A stretch of 7,453 bases of DNA from Desulfobacteraceae bacterium (GTDB taxonomy: Bacteria > Desulfobacterota > Desulfobacteria > Desulfobacterales > Desulfobacteraceae): NCBI GenBank assembly GCA_003354055.1, contig PIVQ01000347.1, forward strand, positions 1 to 7,453. Direction: 5' to 3'. Each line of letters begins with the position of its first letter. Positions within the stretch are counted from its first letter, which is position 1. Made by a program: the position numbers and the translations under genes. The notes beneath the pieces are model-generated. The model saw only the letters and a list, made by a program, of their open reading frames with translations. It was not told the origin of the DNA and did not search any database. This document shows, piece by piece, positions 1 through 7,453 of this stretch.

Positions 1-1
1 C

Positions 2-40
2 AGAGGAGATATCGGAATTTATGATGTCATGCGAGATTAA
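2..40 (+). CDS. Possible 3' tail of a gene entering from the left edge
   Basis: The frame beginning at base 2 reads through 12 codons (R G D I G I Y D V M R D) to a TAA at 38-40. The residues look plausible for a protein C-terminus, but a second frame (from base 3) is open to 45-47 as well, and 39 bases are too few to tell a gene tail from chance. No family is recognised. It is listed only because a gene may end here just upstream of the gene-free interval. Confidence 0.2.
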   Translation, partial: RGDIGIYDVMRD

Positions 41-346
41 AGGCTAAATTTGATTTGCTAAAATGTGTTGAAAATGACTGAGGAGTTGGGGTGGAAACCA
101 CCGCGTAGCGGTTTAGTTCAATTTTCACCAAAGGTGAATTTTGAAATATCTTTACTTGCATTAAAAAGATTGATACGAATTATTCACAATCGGATTTCCA
201 TCTTAATCCGGCTGAATTTGTTTGATTTAGTACCAGGGAGGAAAATACACTTGCCTTGATAATAATACTTTTTATAACTTATCAGGGCAAATAGAACTGA
301 TAATCAATGGTTTGGCAACGTACAAATAATCTTCTTTATTAATTGA
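41..346. other. AT-rich gene-free interval with several small hairpins
   Basis: No convincing coding sequence was found. Four short perfect inverted repeats are visible: GGTGG-AAA-CCACC at 90-102, overlapping ACCGC-GTA-GCGGT at 100-112; TTCACC-AAA-GGTGAA at 124-138, whose arms extend through a two-base mismatch to TTGAA/TTCAA; CGGATT/AATCCG at 191-196 and 205-210; and TTATCAG/CTGATAA at 279-285 and 297-303. The first and third have the same AAA triloop and complementary ACC/GGT arms. No T-run follows any of them, so they are not typical terminators. They could be recombination or transposition signals, remnants of an element, or leader structure for the gene at 347. Confidence 0.5.
251..278 (+). 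promoter_or_regulatory. Candidate promoter for the nuclease-like gene
   Basis: TTGCCT at 251-256 and TATAAC at 273-278 are separated by 16 bases, giving a reasonable sigma70-type pair. Transcription would begin near 285, inside the inverted repeat at 279-303, leaving a leader of about 60 bases before the TTG at 347. In such AT-rich sequence a match of this quality can arise by chance. If the cassette boundary at 310/311 is right, this promoter lies outside the cassette, as an integron promoter would. Confidence 0.35.
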
Positions 347-1229
347 TTGGGCAAAAAAGTGAGATTTGATCATTACAATATTCCAACATTAAGATCTTGG
401 GAACAATTTCAAAAAATGGTTTGCGAATTGTTCAGAGAAATATGGCAAGATCCATATGCTCAAGAATATGGCCGTATAGGCCAAAAGCAAGATGGAATTG
501 ATATTATCGGAAAGAGAAAAGATGCATCAAAGCATGAAGCAGTACAAGCTACAATAGAAACACCTTTGACTGAAGCAAAAATAGAAAAAGATTACGAATC
601 ATCTAAAAGTCTCGGTGTTGAGCTGAACACTTTTATTATTGCCACGTCTAGCAAAAGAGATGTTAACCTCCAAAAATATGCAATAACGCTTTCAAATAAA
701 GGCCCTCATGATTGCAAGATCTGGTTTTGGGATGATCTTGTTGAGAAATTAGCAGACTATGATCATATACGTAAGAAATACTATCCCGACTATTTAATAA
801 AATCTATAGGTAACTCTTCTGGGAAACTGATTGAAATTAGTGATGAAACTACTCGTTGGGTTTTATTTATAACAAAGCTCCCAGAAAAACACCCACATTA
901 CGGAAGCGTATTACTCGTTTCAGATTTACTTAACTATAAATGTCAAACTTATAGGTTGGGAGATCACTGGAGTCGTTTAGTTATAGATAATATAGAACAA
1001 TCAAGTTACCAAAAATGTGTTGGCGGTAATCTATATGGCGCATTTCTTCTATCAAATTGGCTGAATAGTTTTAATTCTAATGAAGAACTATTTGATATTG
1101 ATGATAATTCAAATCATTATTACGAGTTAACTGAAGATCAGAAAGAAAAACTTCATGAAATTAGTAACGAAAAATAAAGCCGAACCAGGCGTTTCACCGG
1201 ACTCGCTGAAGCTCTCCGTGAACTTACCG
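311..1229 (+). mobile_element. Putative integron gene cassette carrying one ORF
   Basis: The proposed cassette runs from the T after G310 (310-316 reads GTTTGGC) to the G of the R' core at 1229. The R'' core GCCGAAC at 1179-1185 would pair with GTTTGGC across all seven positions, with one G-T wobble, as expected between the two ends of a circularised cassette. A single AT-rich ORF fills it, starting 36 bases in and ending one base before the attC-like site, which is typical cassette economy. Against it: GTTTGGC departs from GTTRRRY at one position, and neither an upstream attC nor an integrase gene is visible here. Confidence 0.42.
347..1177 (+). CDS. PD-(D/E)XK nuclease-like protein (STAND/Mrr-associated N-terminal type), apparent catalytic lysine missing
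   Basis: The 276-residue protein has an N-terminal restriction-endonuclease-like domain at about residues 15-150. Recognisable family landmarks are SWEQFQKMVCELF (17-29), YGRIGQKQDGIDI (41-53), FIIATSSKRD (96-105), WFWDD (126-130) and KYYP (144-147). This domain is known from the N-termini of bacterial STAND-type NTPases and other defence proteins, where a G-x-D-x motif is followed by Q-C-K. Asp49 and Asp52 are present, but the Q-x-K site reads Q67-A68-T69, so DNA cleavage is doubtful. Residues 158-276 match nothing I recognise. No NTPase or sensor repeats follow, so it is far shorter than STAND relatives. The start is TTG at 347, directly after an in-frame TGA (344-346); GTG at 359 is the alternative. 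Neither has a good Shine-Dalgarno sequence, which is common in integron cassettes. Base composition is much more AT-rich than in the downstream genes, suggesting transfer. The role (DNA binding, defence or a partner subunit) is inferred. Confidence 0.8.
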   Translation: MGKKVRFDHYNIPTLRSWEQFQKMVCELFREIWQDPYAQEYGRIGQKQDGIDIIGKRKDASKHEAVQATIETPLTEAKIEKDYESSKSLGVELNTFIIATSSKRDVNLQKYAITLSNKGPHDCKIWFWDDLVEKLADYDHIRKKYYPDYLIKSIGNSSGKLIEISDETTRWVLFITKLPEKHPHYGSVLLVSDLLNYKCQTYRLGDHWSRLVIDNIEQSSYQKCVGGNLYGAFLLSNWLNSFNSNEELFDIDDNSNHYYELTEDQKEKLHEISNEK

Positions 1230-1235
1230 TTAAAC
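1179..1235 (+). other. attC-like integron recombination site (57 bp)
   Basis: Elements in order: R'' core GCCGAAC (1179-1185); a 7-base spacer; L'' TTCACCGGA (1193-1201); a 13-base loop; L' TCCGTGAA (1215-1222); a 6-base spacer; R' core GTTAAAC (1229-1235). R' fits GTTRRRY exactly; R'' differs from RYYYAAC at one position. L'' and L' pair along eight bases and leave one unpaired C in L'', which becomes an extrahelical G on the bottom strand. Integron integrases use such a base to recognise the folded bottom strand. The 57-bp length is at the lower end of known attC sites. R' pairs with R'' only through GTT/AAC plus the terminal base, as expected if the bases after the cut come from the following DNA. 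Confidence 0.6.
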
Positions 1236-1658
1236 TGAGCCATTCTGGCTATTATCCGCACTTTTCAGGTAGGGAGAAATCCTGTGGACTATCCCTGTAA
1301 GTCTTTCTTTTTTATAAATAGGGGCTAGGTCTGCGGGATCAGGCGGGGTAAAAACTCGCAACAAAAAAACTGGCTACATAATTTGAGAAATATCCTTACC
1401 CGATTCCAAACTAGGGCAATGTTGCTTGCCTGCAGGTTCGCCGGAACAAGTTTGTGTGCAAGTCCCCTGCGCCTGCCGGGTTGTTGCCTGGGCGGTTTAT
1501 CTGAGAAACCAGCACTTAAGGATCGGCTCCAAAATTACTTGATCTTTTGTTTCCAAAATACCCATTTAAGGGGTTTTCGAAATAAGTTTCTGCCCTTCAG
1601 GGTATTTAGATCAAGTTATTTTGTAACGATTCCTAAGCTTTAAAATTCATTTATAAAT
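1236..1658. other. Gene-free, hairpin-rich interval of unknown nature
   Basis: No ORF here is convincing. Hairpins include AGCCA-TTC-TGGCT at 1238-1250, GGCAA/TTGCC at 1415-1419 and 1426-1430, GTTC-GCCG-GAAC at 1436-1447, GCAGG/CCTGC at 1432-1436 and 1466-1470, and GGTTT/AAACC at 1494-1498 and 1506-1510. A long hairpin follows at 1530-1623. The block around 1414-1530 is visibly more GC-rich than the DNA on either side. A TATAAATA at 1313-1320 could serve as a -10 element, but no -35 lies at normal spacing. The strong terminator that ends this interval implies that a plus-strand transcript crosses it. It could be a structured RNA, a worn insertion-element remnant, or a multicopy intergenic repeat. 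Confidence 0.5.
1530..1623 (+). repeat. Long imperfect hairpin with nested internal stem
   Basis: The outer arm at 1530-1545 pairs with 1608-1623 at 15 of 16 positions. Directly inside it, AAATACCC (1556-1563) pairs with GGGTATTT (1600-1607). The right arm is continuous over 24 bases, while the left arm carries a 10-base bulge at 1546-1555. Further inside, AAGGG (1568-1572) can pair with CCCTT (1593-1597). The result is a rod of about 28 base pairs, too long and ordered to be a chance hairpin. It lacks a T-tract, so it is not itself a terminator. It may be part of an RNA or a small MITE-like element. Confidence 0.65.
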
Positions 1659-4947
<3,289 letters not shown>

Positions 4948-5000
4948 GGGATTCTCCTTAACGAAAAGTGAATCGCTGAAGGTTTATCGCCTTTAACAAA

Positions 5001-5029
5001 AAAATAAGAAGGTACTTTTACCTTGTCAA
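5001..5029 (-). promoter_or_regulatory. htpX promoter with an inverted repeat in the spacer
   Basis: On the minus strand a perfect -35, TTGACA (5029-5024), is followed after 17 bases by TATTTT (5006-5001) as the -10. Transcription would start near 4994, about 47 bases before the htpX ATG. A perfect 6-bp inverted repeat (AAGGTA at 5009-5014 and TACCTT at 5019-5024, read on the plus strand) sits between the two elements and touches the -35. That is a good place for a repressor operator. Confidence 0.7.
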
Positions 5030-5067
5030 ACTTGAATAAAAAGAAATGTGCCTTGGCTGAGAGGGAA

Positions 5068-5454
5068 CTATAGCCATTCGGCAACGGAGTTTAGTTTCAC
5101 CATCAGCTCTTGTTCCCCAAAGGGTTTCCGGATAAAGTCTGCCGCCCCCATCTTCATTATTTTTTTGAAGGTTCTATCTTCCGTTTTGGAGGTTAATACG
5201 ACAAAGGGGATTTTTTTGAACTCAGGATTTTTCTGAAGATTTTGCAGCAGTTCAACCCCATTCATTCTGGGCATTTCAAGGTCGGAAATGACAAGATCCG
5301 GCCTGAGCACGGTCACTGCATCCAAAGCCTGCTTACCGTCACTGGCCTGGGTGATTTTTCCGATCCCGTTTTTTTTAAGTATATTTACGATCAGGCTTCT
5401 GATTGCGTTGGAGTCTTCTACAACCAGTACAGACAATTTGCTGAGTTTTTCCAT
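5068..5454 (-). CDS. Stand-alone CheY-like response regulator (receiver domain only)
   Basis: This 128-residue single-domain receiver is the size of CheY and has no output domain. The phosphorylation site is complete: acidic pair Glu13-Asp14, phospho-acceptor Asp58 in ISDLEMPRMNG, Thr88 and Lys110 in the RKPF loop. It should be phosphorylated by a histidine kinase and act by binding a partner protein. ATG at 5454 is preferred over a GTG seven codons upstream because GAGG sits five bases before it and homologous receivers start there. No kinase, chemotaxis or flagellar gene is in the window, so its partner is unknown; motility, phosphorelay or adaptation roles are all possible. A strong promoter lies directly upstream, making it separately transcribed from the exoribonuclease gene. 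It shares the strand with htpX, 120 bases further on. Confidence 0.93.
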   Translation of the reverse strand: MEKLSKLSVLVVEDSNAIRSLIVNILKKNGIGKITQASDGKQALDAVTVLRPDLVISDLEMPRMNGVELLQNLQKNPEFKKIPFVVLTSKTEDRTFKKIMKMGAADFIRKPFGEQELMVKLNSVAEWL

Positions 5455-5457
5455 AGA

Positions 5458-5463
5458 TCCCTC
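5458..5463 (-). promoter_or_regulatory. Ribosome binding site deciding the receiver start
   Basis: GAGGGA on the minus strand places GAGG five bases before the ATG at 5454. The in-frame GTG at 5475 lies upstream of this site and has nothing comparable in front of it, so the ATG is the better start. Confidence 0.7.
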
Positions 5464-5495
5464 GTTCTTTTGCACGATGTTTTAGTAATTGGGGG

Positions 5496-5524
5496 ATTAT
5501 AACTGATCAGCCGTGTTTTATCAA
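5496..5524 (-). promoter_or_regulatory. Strong sigma70-type promoter of the receiver gene
   Basis: On the minus strand TTGATA (5524-5519) and a consensus TATAAT (5501-5496) are separated by exactly 17 bases. The start point would be near 5489, giving a leader of about 35 bases. The spacer contains the palindrome CTGATCAG (5503-5510), which may be coincidental or a regulator site. This is the best promoter in the window. Confidence 0.85.
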
Positions 5525-5548
5525 TTGTGCTGTATTCGTTGAGCTGTT

Positions 5549-7453
5549 TCAGGCTGTGAAAAGGGTCAGCTGGTTTCTTCGGGCGTCTGCATGCTGGATG
5601 GTGACCTGGACCACATCCCCGTGCTTGAGCTTGAACCCGGATAATGGCAGTCTGGCTTCCAGCATGAATTCTTTGAGCAGGACATTATAATGATCCCTGT
5701 GGCAGTCCAGGATCAAGCCTTCAAAATCTTTACCCCTCATGCCTTCCAGGTATTTTATCATCCAGTACCGTTTCCGTGCTCCCTGGACCCTGCCTGTATT
5801 GGCCATGGGAATGGAGATCACCTGAAGAATATCTTCAAGCTCCTGCATGGAATAGGGTTTGCCAAGGCCTAAGATAGCCTTAAGCTGTCGCTGGGTCAGC
5901 AGATCATGATACCTACGTATGGGTGAGGTGGCCGTCACATAGGCCTTGACCCCCAGGCCGGAGTGGGGTTCTGCATGGGTGTTGATAATGGCCCGGCTTA
6001 GTTGTTTGCGCTGCAGGAAGTTGGGCATGAGTTGGGTTTCAACCCCTTTGAATATCCGTTGCTTGGGCTGGGCCTGTGATCTGAATACCGCCGGCATGTC
6101 ATTGGCAGAGAGAAATTCCGCCATCAATGAATTGGCCAGGATCATCATCTCCGACACCAGCATTCTGGAGGGATTTTCCCTGTCTACCTTGGAGTAGTGA
6201 ATTTCTTTGTTTTCATCCAGCCAGACATTGACTTCGGGCAGGGTGATCTGAATGCCGCCGGCCTTGAGCCGTTTTTCCCGAAGAAGGGTGGCCATCTTGT
6301 AAAGACTGGTGATGGGGTCGTTTTTACCGTTGAGAAGATTTGCTTCGGAATAGCTCATCTGCTGGTGAACCTTGATGATGCTTGGAACAATCTCGTAATC
6401 CAGTACCTCAAAAAAACGGTTCATATGAACTAAAGTGCTTATCCCCGGCCGAACCTGACCCTCTTTAAGGCTGCAGAGATCTTCGGACAGGCTGGAAGGA
6501 ATCATTGGCAGCTTGTCATCGGGCATGTAAATGGATGAGCCCCGGTACCGGGCAGCCATGTCTATGGGATCCCGGTCTTTGATATACGCCCCCACATCAA
6601 TGATGTGGATTCCTAAACGATACCCGTTTTCAGTGGTTTCCAGGCTGACGGCATCGTCATAATCCTGGGTGGACTGGCCGTCAATGGTGATCAGAGGAAT
6701 GTCGGTAAGATCCCGGCGGCGGGGGTCGTCAAACACATGGGTAGCTGTCTTGGACAGGTGATTGGCCGACTTCATTACAGTTTCGGAAAATTCCACAGGG
6801 ATCTGCAGGGACAGAAGATCGATATTTTCATCAACATCCCAGATACCGGTTTTGACAAAGAGGCTGAACAATTGATCCACCAGGCTTAACCCTGATTTTT
6901 TGATCATCTGTTTGGCCACCCCTGCCATGTTTGCATCATGACCGAAAAGATAGTATTCCTTGAGGATTTTTACAATTTTGGGATCCGGTAAGTCTTGCGG
7001 TGAATCTGATTTCTGAATTCGGGTCAGCCAGGCCGCCCCTTTTATTATCAGCTCTTCTCTCCGCTTTGCCTCCCGGATTTGCCTTTTTTTGGCCTCCATC
7101 TGGCCCTTGGTATAGGGAATAAAGGTAAGTTTATTGAATTTAAAATAGAGGCGGTCACTGAAAAAAGCACGAATGACGGCTGCTTCATGATCCGGTGTCA
7201 GGGGGGGATCAAAGCAGAAGAGGGTCATGGCGGAAATATCGATTTCCTCGGGTTCCTCGTGAAGGATTTCCCACAGATCCTTTATGTCGATAGACTCAGA
7301 CAATTTTCTGCGGCTTTCCGTGACCTGTTTCAGATGATTTACCAGGGCAGTCCTGGACAGTTCCGTATCAAGTCCGGCCTGTGAGATATGGGACAGCCGT
7401 TTCTCGGAAAAATTGACTTCCCGGCTGTTTTCATTGAGCAATCTCAGCTTGCC
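5549..7453 (-). CDS. RNase II/R (RNB) family 3'-5' exoribonuclease, 5' end beyond window
   Basis: The visible 634 residues contain an N-terminal region with basic, helical stretches, a full RNB catalytic domain at about 245-530, and a short C-terminal S1-like region at about 570-634. The catalytic motif TIDGQSTQDYDDA (256-268) keeps all four aspartates (258, 264, 266, 267) that bind Mg2+ in E. coli RNase II. TSPIRRYHDL at 509-518, RGSSIYMPDD and a PMIPSSLSEDLCSL segment are further RNB hallmarks. It should degrade single-stranded RNA processively from the 3' end. The frame stays open to the edge (G-K-L-R before the TTG at 7441), and relatives begin earlier with an OB/SH3-like segment, so the true start lies to the right of the window. 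It lacks the double cold-shock domains typical of E. coli RNase II and R in this part, and resembles the deltaproteobacterial and cyanobacterial branch. Confidence 0.93.
   Translation of the reverse strand, partial: GKLRLLNENSREVNFSEKRLSHISQAGLDTELSRTALVNHLKQVTESRRKLSESIDIKDLWEILHEEPEEIDISAMTLFCFDPPLTPDHEAAVIRAFFSDRLYFKFNKLTFIPYTKGQMEAKKRQIREAKRREELIIKGAAWLTRIQKSDSPQDLPDPKIVKILKEYYLFGHDANMAGVAKQMIKKSGLSLVDQLFSLFVKTGIWDVDENIDLLSLQIPVEFSETVMKSANHLSKTATHVFDDPRRRDLTDIPLITIDGQSTQDYDDAVSLETTENGYRLGIHIIDVGAYIKDRDPIDMAARYRGSSIYMPDDKLPMIPSSLSEDLCSLKEGQVRPGISTLVHMNRFFEVLDYEIVPSIIKVHQQMSYSEANLLNGKNDPITSLYKMATLLREKRLKAGGIQITLPEVNVWLDENKEIHYSKVDRENPSRMLVSEMMILANSLMAEFLSANDMPAVFRSQAQPKQRIFKGVETQLMPNFLQRKQLSRAIINTHAEPHSGLGVKAYVTATSPIRRYHDLLTQRQLKAILGLGKPYSMQELEDILQVISIPMANTGRVQGARKRYWMIKYLEGMRGKDFEGLILDCHRDHYNVLLKEFMLEARLPLSGFKLKHGDVVQVTIQHADARRNQLTLFTA

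Noticed and set aside
65..259. 64-codon plus-strand ORF with a GTG start
   Set aside because: It runs straight through three hairpins, has no ribosome binding site and resembles no family; chance reading in AT-rich DNA is more likely.
305..314. 10-bp direct repeat CAATGGTTTG, also at 1717-1726, flanking the cassette region
   Set aside because: Ten-base repeats are expected by chance in a window of this size, and the copies do not fit the proposed cassette boundaries.
272..316. Second attC site upstream of the cassette
   Set aside because: Only 45 bp, with no spacer between the AAC and the first arm, and the R'' and R' cores are poor.
1179..1206. Group II intron domain V-like hairpin on the minus strand (GAG...GAAA...GTTC)
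   Set aside because: The helix is short and mismatched, lacks the catalytic triad geometry and two-base bulge, and there is no reverse transcriptase; the attC reading explains the same bases better.
1461..1473. AGTCCCCTGCGCC resembles a conserved stretch of 6S RNA (AGTCCCCTGAGCC in E. coli)
   Set aside because: The matching 3' half of the 6S central bubble and closing stem could not be found; one short match is not enough. A covariance search would decide.
1494..1523. CTGAGA within a hairpin, as in TPP riboswitches
   Set aside because: The second conserved TPP block is absent and no thiamine gene follows.
1383..1643. 86-codon plus-strand ORF with a TTG start
   Set aside because: No ribosome binding site, unusual Cys/Leu/Arg/Phe-rich composition, and its second half is the long hairpin at 1530-1623.

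Overview
The window looks like chromosomal DNA from a sulfate-reducing deltaproteobacterium (Desulfobacterota), most likely Desulfobacter or a close relative. The main evidence is a complete monomeric NADP-dependent isocitrate dehydrogenase. This enzyme type is known from Desulfobacter vibrioformis, in a genus that oxidises acetate through the TCA cycle. The HtpX-like protease and RNase II/R-family protein also have a deltaproteobacterial look. The genus is an inference from remembered families; no search was run.

Layout. Positions 1-346 are AT-rich, have no convincing gene and hold several short hairpins. Positions 347-1177 (+) encode an AT-rich 276-residue protein with an N-terminal PD-(D/E)XK nuclease-like domain of the kind found on STAND-type defence proteins. 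The expected Q-x-K catalytic lysine reads Q-A-T. One base after its stop codon lies a 57-bp sequence (1179-1235) with the architecture of an integron attC site, so this may be a mobile gene cassette. Positions 1236-1658 carry no convincing gene but are rich in inverted repeats, including a long hairpin at 1530-1623. They are followed by a near-ideal intrinsic terminator at 1659-1695, which raises the possibility of an unrecognised non-coding RNA or an eroded element.

The right-hand 5.7 kb is compact and chromosomal in style. icd (1832-4057, +) converges on and overlaps by 4 bp an htpX-like membrane metalloprotease gene (4054-4947, -). Upstream of htpX on the minus strand are a stand-alone CheY-like receiver (5068-5454) and an RNase II/R-family exoribonuclease (5549 to the right edge, 5' end outside the window). 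The receiver and the protease each have a good sigma70-type promoter, so the three minus-strand genes are neighbours that need not form one operon.

The likeliest novelty is on the left: a probable accessory gene cassette encoding a nuclease-fold protein that appears to lack its catalytic lysine and has an unrecognised C-terminal domain, followed by an unexplained structured, terminator-ended interval. The housekeeping genes on the right do not appear functionally linked to it.
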